Assembly: GCF_014925405.1 (NCBI RefSeq) | Contig: NZ_AQHJ01000030.1 | Coordinates: 1 to 64,000 of the forward strand | Length of the DNA stretch: 64,000 nt | Direction: 5' to 3' | Source: Pseudoalteromonas ulvae UL12 | Lineage (GTDB): Bacteria; Pseudomonadota; Gammaproteobacteria; Enterobacterales; Alteromonadaceae | Shown: positions 11,290-24,282 of the stretch, piece by piece | Layout of the letters: each line of letters starts with the position of its first letter | Position numbering within the stretch: position 1 is the first letter of the stretch | Program-made: the position numbers and the translations under genes | Notes under the pieces: generated by a model | What the model was told of the DNA's origin: nothing | What the model saw: only the letters and a program-made list of their open reading frames with translations | Database searches by the model: none

Positions 11290-12741
11290 TCACCCACGCC
11301 AGAATGTTGGCGTAAATAACACTAATAATGTGAATATCTCTAAGCGACCAAAGACCATCGCAATGGTTAAAATCCACTTAGCCCCATCGGTGATATCTCC
11401 ATAATGAGCAGCTACATCACCAAGACCCGGACCTAAGTTATTCAAACAAGCAGCCGTCGCAGAAAAAGCGGTAATGTTATCAAGCCCAGTGCCCATCAGC
11501 AGTAACATGATGATAACAAAGACCAACGCATAGGCTGAGAAAAACCCCCAAACCGCTTCAATAACTTTATCAGGTAACGCTTTGCGGCCCAATTTAATTG
11601 AATAAATGGCACGAGGATGAACTAAACGATTTAACTCGCGGATCCCTTGTAAATACAGCAAAAAGACCCGCACCACTTTCATTCCGCCACCAGTAGAACC
11701 CGCACAGCCCCCGATAAAACTAGAAAAAATAAGTAAGATAGGTAAAAACAATGGCCAAGCAGAAAAATTATCCGTAGCAAATCCGGCAGTTGTGCTCATC
11801 GACACCGCTTGAAACATTGCCTGATCGAGGGTTTCATCGCCAGTTTGATAGACTTCCTGTGATGACAGAACGCTAAAACACAACAATATTAGCGCAGCTT
11901 GAATGGCCAAAAAAACTTTAAACTCAGGGTCGCGAATATAAACTTTTAGATTACGACTTGCCACAGCCGCATAATGCAAAGAAAAGTTCACTGCCGCAAT
12001 GATCAAAAAGAACACACAAATAAAGTTAATCAATGGGCTATCAAAGTAACCAAGTGAAGCATCATAGGTCGAGAAGCCACCAATCGCTATGGTCGAAAAC
12101 GCATGGCAAATTGCATCAAACCAGTTCATTCCTGCCGCCCAATAAGCGGTCGAACAAGCAACAGTCAGAGAAACATAAATATACCAAAGGTGCTTAGCAG
12201 TATCGGCAATTCGCGGAGTCATTTTTGAATCTTTCACCGGACCCGGTGTTTCTGCACGATACAACTGCATACCACCGACGCCTAACATAGGCAAAACGGC
12301 AACCGCTAATACGATGATCCCCATCCCACCGAGCCACTGTAATTGTTGACGATAAAATAGCACTGCTTTGGGGAGAAACTCGATGCCGGTTAATACTGTA
12401 GCCCCAGTTGTTGTCAAACCTGAAAAAGATTCAAATATTGCATCTGCTAGGGATAATTTTGGTGCATCTAAAAATACTAACGGCAACGAGGCAAACGCCC
12501 CCAGAACAAGCCAAAACAGAACAACAATCAAAAAGCCCTCTCGCGCTTTTAAATCACCGTTTTGCTTTCGATTAGGGTAATAAGCCATCATGCCAATCAC
12601 TAAGCTAAAAATAAACGCTAAGACGAATGGCACCCCTCCGCCATCTTTATAAATTAAAGACACCAGCGCAGGTGGGATCATCGTGATGCTAAACATAGCC
12701 ACCAGCTGACCGAGTATTTTTATTATCGTGCGAAACTGCAT
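11290..12741 (-). CDS. trkH: Trk potassium uptake membrane subunit TrkH/TrkG
   Basis: TrkH is the inner-membrane K+ channel-like subunit of the Trk system. The 483-residue protein has about ten hydrophobic helices and the four filter-like loops of the superfamily, for example FSGLTTTGATVL, STIAIGGFSTYD, SMSTTAGFAT and AACLNNLGPGLG. The protein ends FTPTFWRG, as in the family. It is convergent with trkA; separate transcription of trkA and trkH is common. Confidence 0.96.
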   Translation of the reverse strand: MQFRTIIKILGQLVAMFSITMIPPALVSLIYKDGGGVPFVLAFIFSLVIGMMAYYPNRKQNGDLKAREGFLIVVLFWLVLGAFASLPLVFLDAPKLSLADAIFESFSGLTTTGATVLTGIEFLPKAVLFYRQQLQWLGGMGIIVLAVAVLPMLGVGGMQLYRAETPGPVKDSKMTPRIADTAKHLWYIYVSLTVACSTAYWAAGMNWFDAICHAFSTIAIGGFSTYDASLGYFDSPLINFICVFFLIIAAVNFSLHYAAVASRNLKVYIRDPEFKVFLAIQAALILLCFSVLSSQEVYQTGDETLDQAMFQAVSMSTTAGFATDNFSAWPLFLPILLIFSSFIGGCAGSTGGGMKVVRVFLLYLQGIRELNRLVHPRAIYSIKLGRKALPDKVIEAVWGFFSAYALVFVIIMLLLMGTGLDNITAFSATAACLNNLGPGLGDVAAHYGDITDGAKWILTIAMVFGRLEIFTLLVLFTPTFWRG

Positions 12742-12779
12742 GTGTGTTTTTGATCCCTAATTATTATCACAATATTGTC

Positions 12780-13397
12780 TTACGCTTTGATTTTTAACTC
12801 AACTGTACCATGCGTGATTTCATAAATATCTGCAATGGCATTTTTTGCTTGTCGCGCATCAAGTGCAATTTGCCAGGTAATCACATCACTAAATTGTTTA
12901 TCAATCGCTAAAATTTGGTACTCAGTATTTAAACGCTGCTCAATCAAGCCTTGCTGTTGGTAATTACTGACTCCAACCAAAATCGTCTCAGGTACTTTAT
13001 TTAAGGTTATGAGTGTCGCAAGGGCATTATTTAAACTGCCCCCATATGCGCGCACCAAGCCACCCGTACCGAGCTTTACCCCACCAAAATAGCGGGTTAC
13101 CACCGCTGTTATTTCGCCTAGTCCAGAACCAACTAATACATTGAGCATCGGCTTACCTGCTGTCCCATTAGGTTCACCATCATCAGAAAAACCCAACACA
13201 TGACTGCCACTTGGACACCCAGCCACATGCGCCCAACAATTATGGTTGGCATCAGCATATTTAGCAGCAATCATTTTAATAAACTGCTTTGCGCTGTCTA
13301 AATCTGGAGTATGGGCAATATGAACGATAAACGTGCTTTTTTTTATTTCTTCTTGATAGAACACACTCTTTGCAGGATAACGATACTCATCACTCAT
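12780..13397 (-). CDS. yigZ: YigZ/IMPACT family protein
   Basis: Start set at ATG 13397 (MSDEYRYPAKSVFYQ, 205 residues) because a GAGAAA ribosome-binding site precedes it. The longer frame to 13430 would run into the pepQ terminator. The IMPACT domain contains the conserved DGEPNGTAGKPML segment and AVVTRYFGGVKLGTGGLVRAY. The C-terminal DUF1949 ferredoxin-like domain follows. Family members relate to the translation-stress regulator IMPACT; the bacterial role is not established. Confidence 0.93.
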   Translation of the reverse strand: MSDEYRYPAKSVFYQEEIKKSTFIVHIAHTPDLDSAKQFIKMIAAKYADANHNCWAHVAGCPSGSHVLGFSDDGEPNGTAGKPMLNVLVGSGLGEITAVVTRYFGGVKLGTGGLVRAYGGSLNNALATLITLNKVPETILVGVSNYQQQGLIEQRLNTEYQILAIDKQFSDVITWQIALDARQAKNAIADIYEITHGTVELKIKA

Positions 13398-13415
13398 TGT
13401 TTTCTCTTCATTGCA

Positions 13416-13445
13416 TAAAAAAAGAGCCAAATAAGGCTCTTTTTA
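13416..13445 (-). terminator. rho-independent terminator of pepQ
   Basis: AAAAAGAGCC and GGCTCTTTTT form a symmetric stem around AAATAA. It starts 16 bp beyond the pepQ stop codon on the minus strand and lies just upstream of the yigZ ribosome-binding site, separating the two transcripts. Confidence 0.85.
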
Positions 13446-13460
13446 GTTTACTCGACACGC

Positions 13461-14786
<1,326 letters not shown>

Positions 14787-14854
14787 TCAATCATCTCTCA
14801 ATATGTGCTGTTATGTGCATCTTATCATAGGGCATCAACAATTAAAGCAACCCC

Positions 14855-16747
14855 CTATTTTTGAATTTTCATCTTGACCAGATCTGTAAACAAGTTCTCG
14901 TTTTTGCCAAACCGTGTATGGTAAACCTGACGATAGGCATACACATTTTTGACATAATCGCGTGTCTCCCGGTACGGGATCCCCTCAACCCACAAATCAA
15001 AATCAACCCCTTCCTTCGGAAGCCATTTAGCCACACGATGATATCCAGCATTGTAGGAAGCGGTCGCCACCACTTCATTGCCTTTCGCTTTACGTTTGAG
15101 GTACTTAAGATAATTAGTCCCTAAACGGATATTAAGTTTAGGATCGTACAGTTTTCGTCGCGAAATACTGCCTTTATTGATATAACTGGCGGTAGAAGGC
15201 AACAATTGCATTAAACCATACGCGCCCGCTGACGAGCTGGCTGTTGGAGAAAATGAACTTTCCCGTCTTGCGATAGCATAGCTCCACGAAACATCTATGT
15301 TGCTGCGTTTACTGTATCGTTCAAATAGCGACTCATACGCCAGCGGAAACCGTAAATCTAAATGATGATATCGCTCTATCTGCGCCAACGTAATAATGAC
15401 ACTGTCATGCCAATCCATTTCGTGGGCAAGCAAAGCCGCAGCTAACTTTTCTTCCTCTGTGGAAGTATTAACTAAATAATTCCACTCACGTCTAGCAGAG
15501 GTGAAGCGCTCAAGCTCAAAAAATGCTTTCGCTCTTAAGTAACCAGGCGCTTGGGCTACACTCTGTTTCACTGCATCATCAACAACAATAGGTTGCTCTT
15601 GCAACGAGACCGGTAATTGCAATCGCGCAGCAGCTAAAAAACCATAATAATCGCGCTTTTGCGCCAGAGCTTGAAACATTGCCTCAGATTCAGCTTCTTT
15701 TCCTTGCTCTTTTAATGCGTATGCCAGCCAATATTGCTGACTATTATCGAGCTCTTTGTCTATAAAGTAAGCCACAATGCCTGGCCAATCACTTTGCTGT
15801 AATAAGTTCGTTAATTGCCACTGTTTTAGGCTTTTATCATGCTGATCTTTTGGTACTTTATTAAGCCAAAACTTCGCTTCTTTATGTTGCTTAGAGGCTA
15901 ATGAAAGCGCAAAGCTGTAATAAACACTCTCTTTTTGCGCCTCACTAAACGGCATTTTTTCTAAATGTTTATCCCATGCACGCAAGGCTAAATCAGGGTC
16001 TCGCCAAATCAAACGTTTTAAGCCATAGACCACTATTTCGCTTTCTTTGACGGTATATTGTTTAAAGCGATATAAACCTGCGGCTGCAGAAGGGTCTTTT
16101 CGGACCGCATAATACAAATCAGCCAGGTATTGCTCTTGCTTTGGTAATTGTGTTTTTAAATAGGGAATAAGACTGTGCTGACCTTTTTGAGCCACTAATG
16201 TCAGCCGCTGCCACACTCGCTCAGGAGTCAGGTAACCTTGTTTCTGCCATTTACGAAACAAGCTATCACAGGCTTTTGGTTGTGATTTTTCCACCACCCA
16301 CAGTGGTGTCACTTGCTTCAGTACTGCCGCCGAGGGCGCGCCTAAATCAAGCTGATATCGAAGGTTTAAACAGGTCAACTCGCTATTCGATGTGTCTTTA
16401 AAGTACTCTATAAATTTGGCTTTTTTATTCAAGCGAGCCAAATTTTCTAACCATGATTCTCGTACCTTCCAAGATAAAGGCGTCCCCTCGTAAACGTCTA
16501 AAAAGCGCTTAATATCGGGTTCATTATTTAAATATGGGTATTTTTCAAGATATGCCATTTCGACATAAGGTTTAAGTGGATGTTCGAGCTCAGAAAGCGT
16601 TTGTTGATAGCGTTTTTTGTTACCGCTTTTAGCCACCTTTTCGGCAGCGATAAAATCATCATGAATGGTACTTGCCGACAATGCCGTGCCAGTAATAAAA
16701 GAGCTGCATAGTACAGCTAAACGTAATCCTCGTTGGAAAAAAGCCAT
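14855..16747 (-). CDS. slt: soluble lytic murein transglycosylase
   Basis: Slt70-type enzyme that cleaves peptidoglycan glycan strands to 1,6-anhydromuropeptides in the periplasm. Start set at ATG 16747 (MAFFQRGLRLAVLCSSF, 630 residues), which puts a normal signal peptide (likely cleaved after ALSA) at the N-terminus and has AGGGATAA upstream. The longer frame would bury the signal peptide. A helical superhelix of about 400 residues precedes the catalytic domain, whose ARRESSFSP contains the catalytic glutamate and is followed by GAYGLMQLLPSTA. It diverges from fadB. Confidence 0.95.
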   Translation of the reverse strand: MAFFQRGLRLAVLCSSFITGTALSASTIHDDFIAAEKVAKSGNKKRYQQTLSELEHPLKPYVEMAYLEKYPYLNNEPDIKRFLDVYEGTPLSWKVRESWLENLARLNKKAKFIEYFKDTSNSELTCLNLRYQLDLGAPSAAVLKQVTPLWVVEKSQPKACDSLFRKWQKQGYLTPERVWQRLTLVAQKGQHSLIPYLKTQLPKQEQYLADLYYAVRKDPSAAAGLYRFKQYTVKESEIVVYGLKRLIWRDPDLALRAWDKHLEKMPFSEAQKESVYYSFALSLASKQHKEAKFWLNKVPKDQHDKSLKQWQLTNLLQQSDWPGIVAYFIDKELDNSQQYWLAYALKEQGKEAESEAMFQALAQKRDYYGFLAAARLQLPVSLQEQPIVVDDAVKQSVAQAPGYLRAKAFFELERFTSARREWNYLVNTSTEEEKLAAALLAHEMDWHDSVIITLAQIERYHHLDLRFPLAYESLFERYSKRSNIDVSWSYAIARRESSFSPTASSSAGAYGLMQLLPSTASYINKGSISRRKLYDPKLNIRLGTNYLKYLKRKAKGNEVVATASYNAGYHRVAKWLPKEGVDFDLWVEGIPYRETRDYVKNVYAYRQVYHTRFGKNENLFTDLVKMKIQK

Positions 16748-16987
16748 GAAAGTTATCCCTACTGTGTTACGCCAATCAAAAAATAAAAGAAAAGTATAAA
16801 AGACTGAATTTGAATGGTTTCCTAGCTTGCCTTGGAACGACATTGCTTTGCAACAAATCTCGATAAAAACCTGCTGACTAGTCTACCTTTATAGCAGGAT
16901 TGGGAGTCAGTTTTTAACCAGATGTAACAAATTCACTAAAATTTAATTGCATTTTATTTTTAAAACAGGCAACCTGCGTAAAAAGCG

Positions 16988-17004
16988 CACTCATCGTACC
17001 AGTT
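16988..17004. promoter_or_regulatory. candidate FadR operator upstream of fadBA
   Basis: Read on the minus strand, AACTGGTACGATGAGTG agrees with the FadR consensus AnCTGGTCCGAYnTGTT at 14 of 17 positions. It ends 28 bp before the fadB start codon, a location suited to repression of the beta-oxidation operon and release by long-chain acyl-CoA. FadR is known in Enterobacterales, Vibrionales and some Alteromonadales. fadR itself is not in the window, so this remains a sequence match. Confidence 0.45.
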
Positions 17005-17032
17005 GAGTTTGATAACTAGGGAGACATAGTTA

Positions 17033-20360
<3,328 letters not shown>

Positions 20361-20377
20361 GCAGTATCTTTTTTGCA

Positions 20378-21874
20378 TTAAGCAACACTCTCTGTGTTGC
20401 TTTTTTTTTGCTTACTCGGTGAGGGCAGCTTAATTGTAAAACAACTGCCTTCACCCACTTTACTACTTACTTCAATGGTACCGTGATGTGCCTCTATGAT
20501 GCCAAAGCTAATTGATAACCCAAGGCCCGTGCCTATCCCTACCGGCTTTGTGGTAAAAAAAGGATCAAACAATTTTTGCTGCGTGGCTTCATCCATTCCA
20601 CACCCAAAGTCCTGAATAGAAATACAGATAAAATCATCATCCATATAGGTTGAAATACTAATTTCACCGCCATCAGGCATAGCTTGTTTAGCATTGACTA
20701 AGATATTCAAAATCACTTGCTCTAATTGATTTTTAGTCCCTGTCACCTCATCGATTACATCTGAAAATTGTTTTTTTATTTCATACGCTTCATATTTAAA
20801 TTCAGACGCTAAAATATTGAGTGCTGACTCAATACACTCATTGACACTGAACTCAATAAATTGCTCTTGCCCAGAGTGCGAAAACGTTTTCAGGTCTTTT
20901 ACAATTGTACACACTCGAGTTAAGCCACTTTTGCATGAATCGATAATTTCACCGCTGTCATTGAGTAAAAATGCGACCTCTGTTTTATCTTCTTCTTCGA
21001 GTTTACCTTCGTTACTTTGCTGAAAATACTCCTTAAGATCGGACACATATTCTTGCAGAGAATTAATATTACTCATCACAAAGCCAATCGGATTGTTTAT
21101 CTCATGTGCGACACCCGCAGCTAACTGTCCAATTGAGGCCATCTTTTCTGCTTGAGTTAATTGTCGTTGTGCTTGCTCTAATGAATGATAAGCCACATTC
21201 AACTCATTATATTTTTTATCTAGTTTTATTTGCGCTAGCTTTCTTGCGATCGCTATTTTGACTAAGTTACGCCCAGACTCCAATGTCTGTAACTTAGAAC
21301 TATCGAGCATGTGGTCGTCTTTAAAAAAGATAGCCAATAAATGATAATGACTTTTAATCGAAAATAGCGGCAAGACAACAACATATTGATAGGTTTTGAC
21401 AAGCGGATGGCTTTTTAAAAAAAATTGTTCTCCAGACATCAATACGGTTTCATTCTCAGCTTCTTGAATAGAAGCGATAACTTGAGTTAAGTCAATATCA
21501 GATAGGTTTTCAGCCAAGGAGCCTGCGGATGCCTTGTCTGATAAAAGCGGCACCTTTGTGCTCTTAGCTTCTCCTCCATGGATATAAGCGCTGGTGGACA
21601 TAAAAAAATTAGCACATCTCAATAAAAAGCTCTGAATGATGCCCTCTAACTTTTCTTGGCTAAACGTTACCGTCGCCAAATAAGTCAAAAATTCTAATTG
21701 GTTTTGCCGAGATTCTGTTGAACTCCCAGCAAACTCTAACTCTGATTGAGTATCAATCAGTGCTTGCTTAGTTGCTTTTAACTGAGCCTCACAATGTTCT
21801 CGTTCTGACTTTTCTGTTTCTAGCTCTGCTTTGAGCGCTAATAATGCACTATCCTGCTGTTCTGTTTGTGACAC
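20378..21874 (-). CDS. GAF-like sensor histidine kinase
   Basis: No ATG start exists. GTG at 21874 is preferred because TGAGG lies 6 bases upstream; in-frame TTG codons at 21880 and 21886 are alternatives. The 498-residue protein has an N-terminal coiled coil, a region of about 150 residues resembling a GAF sensor, a second coiled coil, and a HisKA/HATPase core. Motifs are the H-box AAGVAHEINNPIG (phospho-acceptor about His257), N-box NILVNAKQAM, and DFGCGMD and GTGLGLSIS in the ATP lid. No transmembrane helices are seen, so it is cytosolic. The divergent response-regulator gene is the likely partner. Confidence 0.88.
   Translation of the reverse strand: MSQTEQQDSALLALKAELETEKSEREHCEAQLKATKQALIDTQSELEFAGSSTESRQNQLEFLTYLATVTFSQEKLEGIIQSFLLRCANFFMSTSAYIHGGEAKSTKVPLLSDKASAGSLAENLSDIDLTQVIASIQEAENETVLMSGEQFFLKSHPLVKTYQYVVVLPLFSIKSHYHLLAIFFKDDHMLDSSKLQTLESGRNLVKIAIARKLAQIKLDKKYNELNVAYHSLEQAQRQLTQAEKMASIGQLAAGVAHEINNPIGFVMSNINSLQEYVSDLKEYFQQSNEGKLEEEDKTEVAFLLNDSGEIIDSCKSGLTRVCTIVKDLKTFSHSGQEQFIEFSVNECIESALNILASEFKYEAYEIKKQFSDVIDEVTGTKNQLEQVILNILVNAKQAMPDGGEISISTYMDDDFICISIQDFGCGMDEATQQKLFDPFFTTKPVGIGTGLGLSISFGIIEAHHGTIEVSSKVGEGSCFTIKLPSPSKQKKSNTESVA
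20380..20410 (+). terminator. rho-independent terminator of fadBA
   Basis: AAGCAACAC pairs with GTGTTGCTT around TCTCT, followed by nine T residues. The hairpin coincides with the last codons of the convergent histidine-kinase gene, so one sequence is both terminator and coding DNA. Confidence 0.88.
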
Positions 21875-22015
21875 AAGCAACCTCAAAGGCAGTTAAATGA
21901 CTAATAAAATAGAAAAAATCAGCAATTATCATCGTGTAATCTATAATTAATTAAAATCCTAGCACTCGACTGAGTACTCTATAGTTTTTAGTCCTAACCA
22001 AAGAGATTTTCAAAT

Positions 22016-23332
22016 ATGACAGATAAATTTAAGCCTAAAATCATGTTTGTTGATGATGAGCCTGAGGTGTTGATGGCGCTTAAACGTATCTTTCGTCGTG
22101 ATTATGAAACCTTTACGTTTGATGACCCAGCACAAGCCATAGAGTTTTTAAACACCACTCGAGTCCATTTAGTCATTAGCGATATGCGCATGCCTAACAT
22201 CACAGGTGCAAAAGTTTTAGCAGCGACCAAACAAATACAACCAAAAGCAAAACGTATTTTACTTTCTGGCTACTCCGATATGGACAGCACTATCGAAGCA
22301 ATCAACCAAGGGGGTATTCATGCTTACATTACAAAACCTTGGGATAATGACCGTATCAAAGAGGTTGTCGAGGATTCCGTGCAGGCTGTCATTTTAGAAG
22401 CTAAGAATGAGCAGTTAAGTAAACAGCTTATTCAAAAAAACAAAGCGCTTGAGGAACTCAATCAGACCCTTGATAAAAAAGTACAAGAACAAACTCAGTC
22501 ACTTCGTTTAAGCCTACAAAGACTGTCTACCGCCGCAGGCAAACAACGAAAGTTGTTACATCAAATTATCGAAATGATCTCTTTAATTGCAGCAGAGCAA
22601 CGAGGCAGCCATTATTCCGATGATGTTCGCATTGCAAAACAATGTAGGTTACTGGGCCATAAACTCAAGCTAGAGAAGAGCCAACTCACTTATTTATACC
22701 TTGCAGCGTCTTTGCATGAACTTGGTAAAATCGCGTTGCCTGAAGAATTACTCACTAAGCCTGAATCAAAAATGAGTGCCGAAGAATTATTAATTCTCCA
22801 CAAACAGGCCAATAAAGGGGCTGATATTATTGATATTATCCCTTCATTGCATGAGGTTTCAGATATTCTTCGCTATCAATATGAACGCTATGCAGGAAAA
22901 GGATTTCCAGATCTGAAGCAAGGTGAAGACATCCCCATTGGTTCGCGTATTTTGGCTGTCGTTCGTGATTATGATAAATATATAAGCGGATATTTTACTG
23001 GAAAAAAACTCAGCCCAAGAGATGCTCTCCAAGCTCTAAAAGCACAATCAAATCGTATCTATGATAAAAAAATTATTGAAGCCTTTACTGCCCTGCTTAA
23101 AGATATTCCATCAGGTAGTGATGCTCAATTTTGTTTGACTACAGATATGCTTAAGCCTGGAATGATCATTGCGCAAGATGTCAAATATGCCAATGGCAAC
23201 ATTGTGCTGACGCAAGGCACCACACTAACAGATGCAATAATCGGTCGATTAGAGCAGTATGAAATTAAGCATGACTTCGCATTTTTAGTCTTTACTTTAA
23301 TTCCACAACAAGTCGATACCGCCGTAGATTAA
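22016..23332 (+). CDS. response regulator with degenerate HD-GYP output domain
   Basis: A 438-residue protein. Residues 8-125 are a receiver domain with the acidic pair in FVDDEPE, phospho-acceptor Asp in ISDMRMPN and the conserved Lys in ITKPWDND. A coiled coil (about 140-170) leads to an HD-GYP-like domain. There LHELGKIALPEELLTKP replaces the canonical HD-x-GK, and AGKGFP stands where GYP is expected. The metal-binding HD is HE and the distal HH motif is RYQYE, so c-di-GMP phosphodiesterase activity is doubtful. The gene is divergent from the histidine kinase and likely its partner. Confidence 0.85.
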   Translation: MTDKFKPKIMFVDDEPEVLMALKRIFRRDYETFTFDDPAQAIEFLNTTRVHLVISDMRMPNITGAKVLAATKQIQPKAKRILLSGYSDMDSTIEAINQGGIHAYITKPWDNDRIKEVVEDSVQAVILEAKNEQLSKQLIQKNKALEELNQTLDKKVQEQTQSLRLSLQRLSTAAGKQRKLLHQIIEMISLIAAEQRGSHYSDDVRIAKQCRLLGHKLKLEKSQLTYLYLAASLHELGKIALPEELLTKPESKMSAEELLILHKQANKGADIIDIIPSLHEVSDILRYQYERYAGKGFPDLKQGEDIPIGSRILAVVRDYDKYISGYFTGKKLSPRDALQALKAQSNRIYDKKIIEAFTALLKDIPSGSDAQFCLTTDMLKPGMIIAQDVKYANGNIVLTQGTTLTDAIIGRLEQYEIKHDFAFLVFTLIPQQVDTAVD

Positions 23333-23395
23333 TTTAAATTTGAAGCTCACGAAAGAAAGCCCTAAACTAGCGCCTAATTTAATTTAGAGATTATT

Positions 23396-23638
23396 ATGTC
23401 GTTATTTGATTCAACTGATCACACTTTAGATGCAATTGGTTTACGGTGCCCAGAGCCCGTGATGATGGTAAGAGGCACCATCAGAAAAATGGAAGCCGGA
23501 CAAACGGTGTTAATTCTTGCTGATGACCCTTCTACGACCCGAGATATCCCAAGCTTTTGCCGCTTTATGGATCACACCTTACTTGCTGAGCAAACTGATG
23601 AGCTCCCATTTAAGTATGTTATTAAAAAAGGCCTGTAA
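23396..23638 (+). CDS. tusA: sulfur carrier protein TusA
   Basis: TusA accepts persulfide sulfur from IscS and passes it on for the 2-thiouridine modification of tRNA. The 80-residue protein has the family hallmark [11 protein letters not shown], with active Cys19, and the two-layer alpha/beta size expected. It stands alone between the response-regulator gene and a convergent lipoprotein gene. Confidence 0.95.
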   Translation: MSLFDSTDHTLDAIGLRCPEPVMMVRGTIRKMEAGQTVLILADDPSTTRDIPSFCRFMDHTLLAEQTDELPFKYVIKKGL

Positions 23639-23658
23639 TAACTACACGCCTTTTTCTT
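23624..23658 (+). terminator. weak terminator after tusA
   Basis: AAAAAAGGC and GCCTTTTT can pair across a 15-base loop that contains the tusA stop codon, followed by TCTTCT. The loop is long and the stem short, so strength is uncertain. Confidence 0.45.
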
Positions 23659-23698
23659 CTACACATCCTGACTTCACTTAGTCACGAAAGTTTTACTA

Positions 23699-24148
23699 TT
23701 ACTCAAATATTTGATTAATCGTCACCAACGGTTTATCTAAGTTACGAAAATTAATACTGACCTCATACCAACCGGCTTCATAAGGCGTAAAGCTAAAGTA
23801 ATTATAAACACTGTTACAGTTTGCCTGCACTGGAATGCCCAGTTCTAAAAATTTATCTAAATCTTCATTTTTGTAACCGCAGTTCAATCCTGCAGACCAG
23901 TTTTCATCTGCTATTTTAAATTCGTAGGCTTTATCTGCTGTGGTGAATTTAATTCTAGTTTGGAATATATCGCGACTAATTGCATTTAATTGGTACTCAG
24001 GCTGACTTTCCCATAAAGAAAAGTCACCGCGTAGATACATGGTTTGATCTACTTTACTTGCACTTGGTTCATCTGAAGTAAATGAATCGGTGCTTGAGCA
24101 TGCGCTCAAAACGACAGCAGCGGTTAAAGGTAAAATCAATTTTTTCAT
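23699..24148 (-). CDS. small lipoprotein with carbohydrate-module-like fold
   Basis: A 149-residue protein with a lipoprotein signal (MKKLILPLTAAVVLSAC; lipobox LSAC, lipidated Cys17). The mature part contains YLRGDFSLWES, then aromatic-rich strands and the segment YEFKIADENWSAGLNCG. This pattern resembles the beta-sandwich modules at the N-terminus of pullulanases (PUD/CBM48-like). A paired cysteine set could form a disulfide. No catalytic domain is present. A role in glucan binding at the outer membrane is only a guess from the resemblance. Confidence 0.65.
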   Translation of the reverse strand: MKKLILPLTAAVVLSACSSTDSFTSDEPSASKVDQTMYLRGDFSLWESQPEYQLNAISRDIFQTRIKFTTADKAYEFKIADENWSAGLNCGYKNEDLDKFLELGIPVQANCNSVYNYFSFTPYEAGWYEVSINFRNLDKPLVTINQIFE

Positions 24149-24252
24149 TATTATTATCCTGACGATATCTTTCTGATTGTAGTGAATATAGTGTTAAAAA
24201 ATTCAACAACATTCAAGTGTATTACCTTTATTATTCAGTTTATTTTTACAAG

Positions 24253-24281
24253 AAAAAAGCCGACTTTCGTCGGCTTTTTTT
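24253..24281. terminator. bidirectional terminator at the glyS end
   Basis: AAAAAAGCCGAC and GTCGGCTTTTTT form a 12-bp perfect stem around TTTC. It sits directly beyond the glyS stop on the minus strand and works symmetrically. Confidence 0.88.
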
Positions 24282-24282
24282 A

